31,946 nucleotides of DNA from a virus (IMGVR_UViG_3300033981_001152:1-31946), one strand, 5' to 3'. Shown: positions 1 to 7,744, numbered from the stretch's first letter. Notes: a model not told the origin generated them from the letters alone. A program made the numbers and translations.

Positions 1-1348
1 TGTGCGGCGCCACTTGGCGTTGGATCTTTTTGAGTTGCTCCATTGTTTGTTGCTTCATGATTTCAACCATTGATTGAGCCATTTGGATGCTGTCCGCTTC
101 CTTGCGGCGGATGTTGTCGATCACGCGACCTTCAGCCACGTCGTAGATGATGTGAGCGTTGACGGGTTGCTCTTGCCCAAACCGCCAGCACCTACGGATG
201 GCTTGATAAAAAGCCTCATAGCTGTGACTCAAGCCAACAAATGCGACGTTGTGGCAGCGCTGGAAGTTGAGGCCAAAGCCAAAGATGCTCGGCTTGCTGA
301 CCAGTACGCGAATCTTGCCGTCTTGGAAGTCAATGGCGGCCTGCCGCTTGTGGTCGTCGCTGTCGCTGCCTGACACCTCAACCGCGCCATCAATGGCAGC
401 AGTAAGCGCCTTTGATTCATCGTTCAGGTCACACCAGATCAACCACTGCTCGGTGTTGCTGTTGGCGAGCTTGGCAGCGGCTGCAACGCGGAGGCTGAGT
501 GATGCCTTGCGCACCTTGCGTTGATCGTTAAGCGTGCGGGCCTCCATGGCAAATAGCGCCATCTGGCCGTCATCACCTGCTGTTGCCTCGCGTGGTGTCT
601 CGACCGTGCAGTCTTGGATCTGCAGTGCCGGCAGGATGAAGCTGCCATCGTCGTAGCCAAGGTCTGATGGCTTGCGGATCGTGACTGCCCAGCTGCAGAC
701 CCACTCCCAGAACTTGTCCCGCGCGTGACCCTTGAGCCGCCACTTAGCAGTGTCGCCGCCGTCATGCACAAAGAACATGGCCAGCATCTCAGTGCGGGTC
801 ATCACGCCGATGAACTCGGCATGGTTACCAAGCTCCATGTGGTCATTGGGTGCTGGCGTGGCGGAGCAGGCCAGGCGGAATGGAGTGAGGCTGAATGACT
901 CGATGATCTGGTTGCGGATCTTGCCGGTGTATGCCTTGAGGATGCTGCTCTCATCCAGCACCACGCCATCGAAGGCGGATGGGTCGAAGTGGCTCAGCTT
1001 CTCGTAGTTGGTGATCGTGATGCCGGGCTTGACCTCGGCCTGCGTGGCAGCGAACGCGCATGGGATGCCGAACTTGCTGCCCTCGCGCACGGTCTGATGT
1101 GCAACGGCAAGCGGTGCCAGCACTAGCACGTTGGCGCCAGTGTGCTGATGCACCTGATGCGCCCACTCAAGCTGCATGGCGGTTTTGCCCATGCCGCAGT
1201 CGGCCCAGATACAGAACTTGCCAACGCGGCAAGCCATGGTCACGATGTCCCGCTGAAACGGGAACAGCGGCGCGGTGAACTGCTGCGGGTCAAAGCCGGC
1301 AACAGGTGCTGCAGTGGATTTGGAAGCTAGGAAGTCTTGGTAGGTCAT
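1..1348 (-). CDS. SNF2-like superfamily 2 helicase, 3' end outside the window
   Basis: The leftward reading frame starts at an ATG at 1348 and stays open to the left edge, giving 449 residues without a stop, so the C-terminus is missing. It has the motifs of a DEAD/SNF2-like superfamily 2 ATPase in order: a Q-like PFQ near residues 30-32, Walker A CGMGKT at 51-56, Walker B LDES at 131-134, motif III SATPAPN at 162-168, and motif VI QAIRRCWRFGQ at 382-392. Related phage helicases remodel or unwind DNA during replication or recombination. It is the only gene of its block on this strand and diverges from the primase operon across a 67-base gap holding a long dyad. No good Shine-Dalgarno (SD) precedes the ATG, but no other in-frame ATG, GTG or TTG lies just upstream. 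The fold is certain; the exact role is inferred. Confidence 0.9.
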   Translation of the reverse strand, partial: MTYQDFLASKSTAAPVAGFDPQQFTAPLFPFQRDIVTMACRVGKFCIWADCGMGKTAMQLEWAHQVHQHTGANVLVLAPLAVAHQTVREGSKFGIPCAFAATQAEVKPGITITNYEKLSHFDPSAFDGVVLDESSILKAYTGKIRNQIIESFSLTPFRLACSATPAPNDHMELGNHAEFIGVMTRTEMLAMFFVHDGGDTAKWRLKGHARDKFWEWVCSWAVTIRKPSDLGYDDGSFILPALQIQDCTVETPREATAGDDGQMALFAMEARTLNDQRKVRKASLSLRVAAAAKLANSNTEQWLIWCDLNDESKALTAAIDGAVEVSGSDSDDHKRQAAIDFQDGKIRVLVSKPSIFGFGLNFQRCHNVAFVGLSHSYEAFYQAIRRCWRFGQEQPVNAHIIYDVAEGRVIDNIRRKEADSIQMAQSMVEIMKQQTMEQLKKIQRQVAPH

Positions 1349-1363
1349 GGCAGTGTGCAGCCA

Positions 1364-1399
1364 CTTGCAACCGTAGCAGCTGTTGCTACGCTTTGCAAG
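1364..1399. promoter_or_regulatory. Long inverted repeat in the divergent intergenic region
   Basis: CTTGCAA (1364-1370) pairs with TTGCAAG (1393-1399), and inside it CGTAGCA (1372-1378) pairs with TGCTACG (1384-1390) around a five-base centre. That gives 14 base pairs with a small internal bulge. It sits in the middle of the gap between the leftward helicase (starts 1348) and the rightward RHH gene (starts about 1416). The position suits an operator or a transcribed hairpin controlling both directions. RHH proteins commonly bind inverted repeats at their own promoters, so the neighbouring protein is a plausible ligand. No convincing -35/-10 pair was found on either strand. Confidence 0.55.
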
Positions 1400-1415
1400 C
1401 CTGTAGTCGAAACCA

Positions 1416-1553
1416 GTGCGCCTTAGCCATCCAACGCATATACGCCTGACTCCAGACCTATTGCGGCAACTGGATTATTGGCGTGGTGATCGCATGAACC
1501 GCGCCACCGCCATCCGACTGCTGCTGGAGCAGGCACTCAAGGAGTCCAAGTGA
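1416..1553 (+). CDS. Small ribbon-helix-helix (CopG/Arc-like) DNA-binding protein
   Basis: This is a 45-residue frame from a GTG at 1416; an alternative ATG at 1494 would leave only the last helix. After a short lead it reads HIRLTPDLLRQLDYWRGDR, then a helix around ATAIRLLLEQALKE. A beta-strand with alternating polar and hydrophobic residues, followed by two helices split by a turn, is the RHH pattern. RHH proteins are dimeric repressors. The stop TGA overlaps the next start (GTGA at 1550-1553), and the AAGGAG ahead of the primase lies inside this gene, so the two are probably translationally coupled. An in-frame TAG at 1404-1406 limits upstream extension. The start is uncertain because no SD is seen before 1416. 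Autoregulation through the adjacent dyad is inference. Confidence 0.6.
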   Translation: MRLSHPTHIRLTPDLLRQLDYWRGDRMNRATAIRLLLEQALKESK

Positions 1554-3616
1554 GCCTGCAGCAAGAATTGGCCCGCCTGCCCGACGACTGGGGTTATGTC
1601 GCTGTTGATGGCCAAAAGCGCCCGTATCAGCCGGCATGGCAAGACAACCCACTTGATAAGGATGCGCTGCTGGCCGAACTGAGCAGCGGTCGCGCGCGTG
1701 CCATTGGTGTTTGCTGCGGCGTGCCGTCTGGTGGTCTGTTGTTTTTGGACCACGACGGCAAGTCAGCCAGCACGCTCCTAGCCGAGTGGGATCTGCCGCT
1801 GTCATCCCTGCCGCGCAGCTGGGTGGTCAAATCAGGCCGCGATGGCCGGATGCAAATCATCTACCGCGTGCCTGAGCAGTACTGGGATGCGATCGCCACG
1901 CGCAAATACAAGACCGGCGTCATTGATGACGACGGCAAGGCCGAGCAAGTGGAGTTGCGCTGGAACGGCTGCCAGTCCGTCGTAGCCGGTGCGCACCCGC
2001 AAACCACCGGCTACTACTGGGTGCCAGGTCATGGGCCAGGCGACCGCGACATAGCAGAAGCGCCGCTTGGATTGATTGAGCGGATGCTCAGACCGCAGCC
2101 GCAGCCGGTGCGCGCCGAGCTAGTCCAGCTGCCTGACCCGCAGGGCGATGCAGATCGCGCGCGGTCATACCTCGCCGCATTGGATGCCAACCGCGCTGAC
2201 GACTACGACGACTGGCTTGCGGTTGGCATGTCGCTTCACAGCGTCGGTGATGACAGCCTGCTCGATCAATGGGAGCAGTGGTCGGCGCAGTCCGCTAAGC
2301 ACAAACCCAGCGACTGCCAACGCAAATGGCGGAGCTTTAAGAAATCCGGCATCACGCTCGGCACCCTTGGCGACATGGCCAAGAAAGACGGATGGCGTAG
2401 CGCCAACCCGATACGGCGTGAGGCTGGTGGCCGCACCGCTGAACCCGAACCACGGCCTGGTGGACGTGCGCCAGTAGGCGGCAGCCCGCAAAAGCTAGAG
2501 GCCGCCGAGTTGCTGGAGTACCTGCGTCGCAATGCCGGCGACATCAGGCTCAACATCTTTACGCAGCAGATCGAGGTCGATAACCAAGTGATCGAAGGCG
2601 TCGACCGCTATTACCTCAAGCTGGCAGAGCAGGGCTACAAGGTCGGCAAGGAGCTTGCCATTGATTGCTTGGTCCAAGTGGCAAGCGAGAAGCCATACGA
2701 CCCGGTGCGCCTTTACTTGGAACACTGCGCTGACCATGTTGCGCCGACCTACATCGACAGGCTGGCCACCGCTTACCTACGGCCGTGTGATGCCGCGCTG
2801 CCAGAGCCGACCATCTATGACGAGATGCTCAAGCGCACGCTGATCGGTGCTGTGGCGCGTGCCTTCAATCCTGGCTGCAAGCACGACACCGCCTGCGTAT
2901 TGATGGGCGATCAAGGTGCCTACAAGTCCAGCTTTTGGGGTTGCCTAGGTGGCCCGTTCTTCTCGGATGCACTCGGTGACATCTCAACCAAAGACGACGT
3001 GATGGTGCTCCATCGGTCGTGGATGATGGAATGGGCGGAGCTTGACCACATCACAGGTAGGCGTCATGCCGGACAGGTAAAAGCCTTTCTTTCGCAGGCT
3101 ATTGATCTAATGCGCGTGCCCTATGGCAAGGAAGTTGAGTCATTCCCAAGGCGTGGCATCATCGTTGGCACAACTAATAAAACCACTGGGTTTCTAGTGG
3201 ATGAAACCGGCAACCGCCGCTTCTGGGTCATCCCGACCACTAAGACGCAGCAGGACCAAATTGATACCGCTTCGCTAATGCTTGAACGCGATGCGATTTG
3301 GTCCGCCGTTGTACATGCCTGCAGGGCAGGTGAGACTAACCGGCTACCTGTTGAGATGGAAGTCAAGGTGACCGAAGAGAATGATAACTACGTGATTGAC
3401 TCGCCATGGCGTAGTGCCATTGAGGAATACCTTGCCCGCAGGCGTTCTAGTGATGTGCTCACGATTGAGGACGTTCTTACTAACGGAATCAAAAAGCCAC
3501 TGGAGCGCCAGAACCGGTCGGATCAGATGCAGGTGGCCGCGATTCTCAAGGATCTCGGGTTGGTCCGCAAACGAGAGGCGACAGGCAAGAGACGCTGGCA
3601 CTACGCCCCGTCCTAA
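1550..3616 (+). CDS. Primase-polymerase / VirE-like helicase fusion
   Basis: This 688-residue protein probably makes primers and unwinds the phage template. The N-terminus (about 1-180) resembles a bifunctional primase-polymerase domain: acidic metal-binding LDHD (D67, D69), E135 in VELR, and a GAHP motif with H149. Residues about 205-282 look like the primase C-terminal PriCT-2 domain (DYDDWLAVGMSLHS). Residues about 420-560 are a VirE/D5-like P-loop ATPase: Walker A GDQGAYKSS at 453-461, an acidic Walker B near 491-497 (WMMEWAE), a sensor VGTTN at 539-543, and NRRFWVIP near 555. The GTG start at 1550 has a good SD (AAGGAG, 1539-1544). It is coupled to the upstream RHH gene and followed by the candidate origin region. 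The architecture is known from phages and integrative elements. Confidence 0.92.
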   Translation: MSLQQELARLPDDWGYVAVDGQKRPYQPAWQDNPLDKDALLAELSSGRARAIGVCCGVPSGGLLFLDHDGKSASTLLAEWDLPLSSLPRSWVVKSGRDGRMQIIYRVPEQYWDAIATRKYKTGVIDDDGKAEQVELRWNGCQSVVAGAHPQTTGYYWVPGHGPGDRDIAEAPLGLIERMLRPQPQPVRAELVQLPDPQGDADRARSYLAALDANRADDYDDWLAVGMSLHSVGDDSLLDQWEQWSAQSAKHKPSDCQRKWRSFKKSGITLGTLGDMAKKDGWRSANPIRREAGGRTAEPEPRPGGRAPVGGSPQKLEAAELLEYLRRNAGDIRLNIFTQQIEVDNQVIEGVDRYYLKLAEQGYKVGKELAIDCLVQVASEKPYDPVRLYLEHCADHVAPTYIDRLATAYLRPCDAALPEPTIYDEMLKRTLIGAVARAFNPGCKHDTACVLMGDQGAYKSSFWGCLGGPFFSDALGDISTKDDVMVLHRSWMMEWAELDHITGRRHAGQVKAFLSQAIDLMRVPYGKEVESFPRRGIIVGTTNKTTGFLVDETGNRRFWVIPTTKTQQDQIDTASLMLERDAIWSAVVHACRAGETNRLPVEMEVKVTEENDNYVIDSPWRSAIEEYLARRRSSDVLTIEDVLTNGIKKPLERQNRSDQMQVAAILKDLGLVRKREATGKRRWHYAPS

Positions 3617-3869
3617 GTGGGTGCGGACGGCGAGATCCATTGCGGTGACTGGGTTTTGAGCCGTCCTATCCCCGTCTGGTCCTACATAGGGTTTAAGAGT
3701 TTCCTAATCCCCCTCCCCCTCCCCCTCTTTATCCCATTTTATTAAGAGGTTAGGACGGTAGGACGGTAGGACAAGCCCAGTGGCCGCAAGGCGTCTCACC
3801 GTCCGAACCCCGCAAACTGCGTTAGGACGCCGCTTTTTGCCTATGCTCCGCCTCGATTGGAACCACTGA
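3617..3869. other. Non-coding region with octamer iterons and pyrimidine tract; candidate replication origin
   Basis: This 253-base gap carries no convincing gene. The octamer TAGGACGG occurs in tandem at 3751-3758 and 3759-3766, followed by TAGGAC at 3767-3772. A further TTAGGACG lies at 3822-3829. Inverted copies CCGTCCTA (3661-3668) and GGTCCTA (3678-3684) lie on the other side of a pyrimidine run made of CCCCCT units (about 3708-3730) and a T-rich stretch up to 3742. Repeated short sites around a strand-asymmetric, easily melted tract, next to primase-helicase and clamp genes, are what a phage origin often looks like. A transcription regulator site or terminator remains possible. No protein binding is shown by the sequence. 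Confidence 0.4.
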
Positions 3870-4151
3870 ATGCCCGAAATCAAGATCAATGTCACCGCTG
3901 ACGACCTGGCGCGGTTGAACGCTGAAGCAGCAGCACATGGCATCCCGCGCGCGCACCTGATCCGGCAGCGTGCTTTGAGCGGTGGGGTTGTTGCAGGATT
4001 GACCACGGCGGCTTACCATGCGCTGGTGGCGGACGCCTGCGCCTTCATGCGTGGTGACCTGAACCGCCGTCACGTTGAAACTCTCGTTGCATATGTCATC
4101 GCTCATTCACATTCCAGCCAAGCAGCAACCGGTGATCAATCGGCTGCATGA
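3870..4151 (+). CDS. RHH-like small DNA-binding protein
   Basis: The product has 93 residues. Its first 40 residues (MPEIKINVTADDLARLNAEA, then HGIPRAHLIRQRAL) show a strand, helix, turn, helix layout like RHH regulators, with IKINVT as the DNA-contacting strand. The remainder is a helix (residues about 50-80) and a low-complexity tail. The gene lies directly downstream of the octamer-rich gap, so it may bind there; this is inference. Its last 56 bases overlap the next frame (4096-4302). In the overlap this frame reads as loose, low-complexity sequence, whereas the other looks like an ordered helix. The ATG is preceded only by a weak TTGGA. Confidence 0.65.
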   Translation: MPEIKINVTADDLARLNAEAAAHGIPRAHLIRQRALSGGVVAGLTTAAYHALVADACAFMRGDLNRRHVETLVAYVIAHSHSSQAATGDQSAA

Positions 4152-4302
4152 GACCATGACCCAAGCAGTGGCGTACGCCGCAGCCATTGCCGACAACGCC
4201 ATTGATGACGGCGTACCGCTACCCATGGAGCTTGTGGATAGCTTCGCCGCTGATTACGAACGCATCATCACCAGCCTCGTCACTGCCGCCACCGTCAAAT
4301 GA
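4096..4302 (+). CDS. Hypothetical helical protein upstream of the clamp gene
   Basis: This is a short acidic protein, 68 residues from the ATG at 4096; other in-frame starts are at 4075 and 4156. I prefer 4096 because residues between the first and third starts (PVINRLHETMTQAVAYAAAI) form one continuous amphipathic helix that the 4156 start would cut. No family was recognised. Its stop overlaps the clamp start by four bases (ATGA at 4299-4302), so it belongs to the same operon. No SD is obvious for any of the starts. Confidence 0.55.
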   Translation, partial: SSLIHIPAKQQPVINRLHETMTQAVAYAAAIADNAIDDGVPLPMELVDSFAADYERIITSLVTAATVK

Positions 4303-5339
4303 AAGCCGTCACCTGCCAAGCTGATCTCGATCACGCGCTGCGCACCATCGCGCCAGCCGTTGGTCATCGCAGCAGCCATCCGATCCTTGATTGCTGCCTG
4401 ATCCAAGCCGCTGGTGGCGCCATGACCGTCACCGGCTTCAACCTTGACCTCGGCATTACCGTCACCATTCCAGCCGCAGTGGACACCGATGGCGCTGTAG
4501 CGCTGCCGTATCGGCTGCTGGCTGGCCTTGTGAGCCGCTTTGACGGCGATGAGGCTCTGACCCTTGCAGATGGCGCTCTGACCGCTTCTGCGGGCTCCTA
4601 CGGGCTTGCAGCGGCTGATGCGGCGGATTACCCCGCGCTGCCGGTTGTGGACGCTGCTACGAGCGAGCTGCACCTATCCGCTGGAATCCGTGCCTGCATG
4701 GCAGCTGCCAGCACCGACGCCAGCAAGCAGATGCTCCAAGGCATTCACCTCGGCAGCGGCCACATGGAGGCCACTGACGGGCATCGCTTGATGCGTTATG
4801 CCATTGATCTGCCAGATGGCCTAGACCTCGTGCTGCCCGCCAGCACCATGCGCCTGCTGCAGGATCGCGTGGTGACCATCGCCGTTGCCAAAGGGCAAGC
4901 CGTGATTGACGCAGGTGACGGCATCACCATCTACAGCCGCATCATGGATGGCACTTACCCAGACGTGGCCAAGCTGGTACCCGCTGAGTTCAAAAGCACC
5001 ATCACCGCCGACCGCCGCCGTCTGACCCGTGCACTGGAGCGTGTCGCCATCATTGCCGATGCGCACAACTCCGTGGTGAAGCTGGAAGCCGCAGGTGGCA
5101 CCATCGCCATCACTGCTGAAGCCGATGCCAACAATGGCAAGGAGTTGCTCAAGGTGGAAGGCACCGCCAATGGCGCGTGGGCGTTTAACGTCCACTACCT
5201 GCTAGATGGCATCAAGGCGTTCAAGCCCGCAGAAGCCATCACGCTGCACGCCAATACGGCAACCACACCCGTCGTGTTGACACCTAGTGGCGTGGACGGT
5301 GTAACTTATCTGGTAATGCCTGTGCAAGTCCGCAACTAA
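4299..5339 (+). CDS. dnaN: DNA polymerase III beta subunit (sliding clamp)
   Basis: The product has 346 residues, slightly shorter than bacterial beta clamps (about 366). The three-domain pattern is recognisable. The N-terminus has a HPILDCCLIQA strand and the VTGFNLDLGIT segment typical of domain 1. The middle has LHLSAGIRACMAAAS and a MEATDGHRLM motif equivalent to the bacterial ATDGHRL. The C-terminus ends YLVMPVQVRN, matching the conserved YVVMP-type end near the partner-binding pocket. The clamp would tether the replicative polymerase to DNA. No polymerase gene is seen here, so it probably works with the host polymerase III or with one encoded elsewhere in the phage. The ATG at 4299 overlaps the previous stop. 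Downstream lie the terminase genes. Confidence 0.92.
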   Translation: MKAVTCQADLDHALRTIAPAVGHRSSHPILDCCLIQAAGGAMTVTGFNLDLGITVTIPAAVDTDGAVALPYRLLAGLVSRFDGDEALTLADGALTASAGSYGLAAADAADYPALPVVDAATSELHLSAGIRACMAAASTDASKQMLQGIHLGSGHMEATDGHRLMRYAIDLPDGLDLVLPASTMRLLQDRVVTIAVAKGQAVIDAGDGITIYSRIMDGTYPDVAKLVPAEFKSTITADRRRLTRALERVAIIADAHNSVVKLEAAGGTIAITAEADANNGKELLKVEGTANGAWAFNVHYLLDGIKAFKPAEAITLHANTATTPVVLTPSGVDGVTYLVMPVQVRN

Positions 5340-5342
5340 TAC

Positions 5343-5666
5343 GTGGCAAAGAAGAGCACCAAGGATGAGATTCAGAACCGCGTCAACGTGGTTTATGACC
5401 TCATCCTGCGTGCTCACAGCCACCATCAGATCGTTCAACACGGTTCCGAGCTGTGGGGAGTTAGCGAGCGCCAAGTGCGCGATTACATGGCGGAAGCGCG
5501 CAAGCTGATTGCCCTTGACTCAGAGCTGGAGCGTCCGCAATGGCTGCAAGCCGCACTAGCAAGGTTGCAGGATTATGAGCGTGAAGCACGCGCTAAAGGC
5601 AATCTCAGCATTGCAATCAAAGCGCTAGAAGATCAGGCCAAGCTGTTGCGGTTTGAGATGTCATGA
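5343..5666 (+). CDS. terS: Terminase small subunit
   Basis: The product has 107 residues. A helix-turn-helix-like segment (HQIVQHGSELWGVSERQVRD, about residues 28-47) is followed by two long charged helices, as in small terminases that recognise packaging sites and form ring oligomers. The GTG start at 5343 follows the clamp stop by three bases. The stop overlaps the start of the large terminase (ATGA at 5663-5666), which is the strongest evidence for the assignment. A helix-turn-helix regulator is the alternative, but position argues against it. Confidence 0.75.
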   Translation: MAKKSTKDEIQNRVNVVYDLILRAHSHHQIVQHGSELWGVSERQVRDYMAEARKLIALDSELERPQWLQAALARLQDYEREARAKGNLSIAIKALEDQAKLLRFEMS

Positions 5667-7012
5667 GCTTGCTCGCCGGCATCTGCCAACCCGGCAGCTT
5701 GCTTGGGTTTATGGATGTTGCAACGCAAGAGGACACGGGCGATCTGCTGCAACGCATCCGCGCTGATCTGCACCCTGGCCAGCTTGCGTTTGTAGACGAC
5801 AGCGACACGCAGATCATTGGCATCTCAGCTGGTTATGGCGCCGGTAAAACACGTGCGCTGTGCGCTAAGGCGGTGATGCTGGCCGCGGCCAATCAAGGCT
5901 TCATCGGTGCAGTGATGGAGCCGACTGGCCCGCTGATCCGCGACATCTGGCAGAACGACTTTGAGCAGTTCTTGGAGGCGTATGAGATCCCCTACACATT
6001 CAGGGCGAGCCCGTTGCCTGAATACATGCTGCACCTCCCAGGCGGTGATACCAAGATTCTGTGCCGCAGTTTTGAGAACTGGAGCCGCATCATCGGCTTG
6101 AACCTTGCATGGGTGCTGGCCGATGAGATTGACACAGTGACGCCATCTATCGCCAACAAGGCATTCCCCAAGATCCTTGGCCGCTTGCGCTCCGGCAACG
6201 TGCGGCAGTTTGGCGCTGCATCCACGCCGGAGGGTTTCCGCTGGATGTGGAACACATTCGGCAGCGAGGACGCCAAAGGGCGTGCGGATCGCAAGCTCAT
6301 CAAGATGCGGTCAGCAGATAACCCGCACCTGCCGCCGGACTTCATTGAGCGGCTAGAGGCCAACTACGACCCAAACCTGCTGCGGGCGTACTTGGATGGA
6401 GAGTTCGTCAACCTCACCACTGGCACCATCTACGACCGCTTCAGCCGCGACAAGCACGTGGTGGCTGAGCTGCCAGGCCTAGATCGCGAGCCGCTGCGCA
6501 TTGGCGTTGATTTCAACGTTGGCAACATGTCCGCCGTGATCGGCATCCGCACTGGCAGCAGCCTGCTAGTGATTGATGAGATCAGCGGCGCTCATGACAC
6601 CGACGCATTGGCGCAAGAGATCCAAGCGCGTTACCCGCAGCGGCGCATCTACATCTACCCAGATGCCAGCGGCGGCAACCGCAGCACCAACGCAAGCCAG
6701 ACCGACATCCAGATCCTGGAGTCCTACGGCATGTCAAACCAGTCGCCACGTGCAAATCCTCCCGTCCGTGATCGCGTGGCTGCTGTTCAGGCTTTGCTGG
6801 AAAACGGCAAGGGTCAGGTCAGGCTCACCATCCACCAGCGCTGCAAGCGGCTGATCGAATGCTTAGAGCTGCAGTGCTACACCGACAAGGGCGACCCGGA
6901 CAAGGATGCCGGCCATGACCACATGAATGACGCACTGGGCTACCTGGTCTGGCGTGAATTCAACCCATTGCACGCAGGTGCTGGGCGCACGACCGGCGTG
7001 CGGATTTACTGA
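5663..7012 (+). CDS. terL: Terminase large subunit
   Basis: The product has 449 residues: an ATPase-nuclease motor that pumps DNA into the prohead and cuts it. The ATPase half shows Walker A GYGAGKT (57-63), Walker B VLADEID (151-157) and a coupling motif ASTPEG (186-191). The RNase H-like nuclease half shows three acidic clusters: GVDFNVG (D283), YPDASG (D334) and HDHMNDALGY (D419/D423). All key residues appear intact. The ATG at 5663 overlaps the small terminase stop; an internal Met at residue 17 is an alternative start. The size is normal for terminases of this type. Confidence 0.95.
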   Translation: MSLLAGICQPGSLLGFMDVATQEDTGDLLQRIRADLHPGQLAFVDDSDTQIIGISAGYGAGKTRALCAKAVMLAAANQGFIGAVMEPTGPLIRDIWQNDFEQFLEAYEIPYTFRASPLPEYMLHLPGGDTKILCRSFENWSRIIGLNLAWVLADEIDTVTPSIANKAFPKILGRLRSGNVRQFGAASTPEGFRWMWNTFGSEDAKGRADRKLIKMRSADNPHLPPDFIERLEANYDPNLLRAYLDGEFVNLTTGTIYDRFSRDKHVVAELPGLDREPLRIGVDFNVGNMSAVIGIRTGSSLLVIDEISGAHDTDALAQEIQARYPQRRIYIYPDASGGNRSTNASQTDIQILESYGMSNQSPRANPPVRDRVAAVQALLENGKGQVRLTIHQRCKRLIECLELQCYTDKGDPDKDAGHDHMNDALGYLVWREFNPLHAGAGRTTGVRIY

Positions 7013-7018
7013 GCAAGG

Positions 7019-7048
7019 TTGCCAAGGGCTGCAAATGGTGTACAGTAT
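7019..7048 (+). promoter_or_regulatory. Possible sigma-70-type promoter
   Basis: TTGCCA (7019-7024) and TACAGT (7041-7046) are separated by 16 bases and lie in the 57-base gap between the terminase stop and the first Cys-rich gene. This is one of few gaps in an otherwise overlapping operon, so a promoter for the accessory island would make sense. The match is moderate and could be chance. Confidence 0.25.
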
Positions 7049-7069
7049 GGGAACTCCAAACCAAGAGAC

Positions 7070-7396
7070 ATGGGCTACACCGCAATCTGCACCGACGACA
7101 GCATCACCACTTGCGACTGCTGCGGGCGCACCAACCTGAAAGCCACAGTGCTGATGCAGTCTGATCTCGGCGAGATGGTCCACTTCGGCCGCACTTGCGC
7201 CGCGCGCAACACCGGCAAAAGCAGCCAGCAGATCACCAAGGAGATCCGTGTTGAGCGCGATGCCGCTTTTGGTCGCGCCAGCAACCGACTGATAAGCCTG
7301 CGCCGCGCCAACACCCAGATCACCCGTGACCTGATCCGCGAAGTGGCGGCCACGTTCCGCGCTGATGCAAATCTGCTGATCCAGCAATGGGTGTGA
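7070..7396 (+). CDS. Small Cys/His protein, probable zinc finger
   Basis: The product has 108 residues from the ATG at 7070; a TTG at 7019 would add 17 residues but begins inside the promoter-like site. CDCCGRTNL near residues 15-23 and HFGRTCAARN near 39-48 provide Cys-x-x-Cys and His/Cys ligands spaced as in a treble-clef or ribbon-type zinc finger. The second half is a basic helical region (RASNRLISLRRANTQ). Similar short zinc-finger proteins are common accessory genes in phages, without a settled function. Its end overlaps the next small gene by ten bases, and that one is also a Cys-x-x-Cys protein. Confidence 0.75.
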   Translation: MGYTAICTDDSITTCDCCGRTNLKATVLMQSDLGEMVHFGRTCAARNTGKSSQQITKEIRVERDAAFGRASNRLISLRRANTQITRDLIREVAATFRADANLLIQQWV

Positions 7397-7551
7397 TCTG
7401 CGCTGATTGCGGCGGTCCTATCGGCCAAGACAAAGGACCGCCAGATGGATGGCAACTTGAAAACGACAGAACTGTATGCCACTCCTGCTGCGTCGCGGAC
7501 TTTTGCAAACTGGTCGATATTGCACTTTTGTTAAGCGATGAGTTCAAATAA
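7387..7551 (+). CDS. 54-residue zinc-ribbon-like protein
   Basis: The frame begins at the ATG at 7387, inside the end of the previous gene, and ends at the TAA at 7549-7551, inside the next gene. The protein starts MGVICADCGGPIG and later has VCHSCC. Two Cys-x-x-Cys knuckles about 25 residues apart are the signature of a small zinc ribbon. The frame fills the otherwise empty gap between two genes and is linked to both by short overlaps, which supports expression. The function is unknown; single-domain zinc ribbons usually bind nucleic acid or act as adaptors. Confidence 0.65.
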   Translation: MGVICADCGGPIGQDKGPPDGWQLENDRTVCHSCCVADFCKLVDIALLLSDEFK

Positions 7552-7744
7552 CACTATGAGATTTTTAAGAGCTTTCATCCGCAGCGCAGCGCTAGTCATT
7601 TGGTTTTTCATTGGGGTCATGGCAGTGCATTTCATTGCCGCCGCAGGCTTTGCGCTAGGCGGACCACTACTGGCGCTTGCTGTTTACCTATTCTTCATTG
7701 CGGTATTTCTGGGCGGCTTGATGGTTGCAGCGGACGTTGATTGA
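7538..7744 (+). CDS. Small two-span membrane protein
   Basis: The product has 68 residues. A basic N-terminus (MRFLRAFIRS; Met7 at 7556 may be the true start) is followed by two hydrophobic spans, roughly residues 17-37 and 42-63, and a short acidic end (AADVD). The basic start suggests the N-terminus stays in the cytoplasm. Small two-span proteins can be holins or superinfection-exclusion factors, but there is no endolysin next door and the residues do not identify a family. It overlaps the preceding zinc-ribbon gene by 14 bases and the next gene by four. Confidence 0.65.
   Translation: MSSNNTMRFLRAFIRSAALVIWFFIGVMAVHFIAAAGFALGGPLLALAVYLFFIAVFLGGLMVAADVD

Noticed and set aside
4254-4673. 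Leftward frame of 139 residues opposite the clamp gene start
   Set aside because: The rightward clamp gene is unambiguous and conserved across its whole length.
6863-7387. Leftward open frame across the terminase end and zinc-finger gene
   Set aside because: It runs antisense to two supported genes, with no SD and no recognisable motif.
7538-7744. Calling the two-span membrane protein a holin
   Set aside because: Size and topology fit, but no endolysin or spanin is near and it lies among regulators; left as a membrane protein of unknown role.
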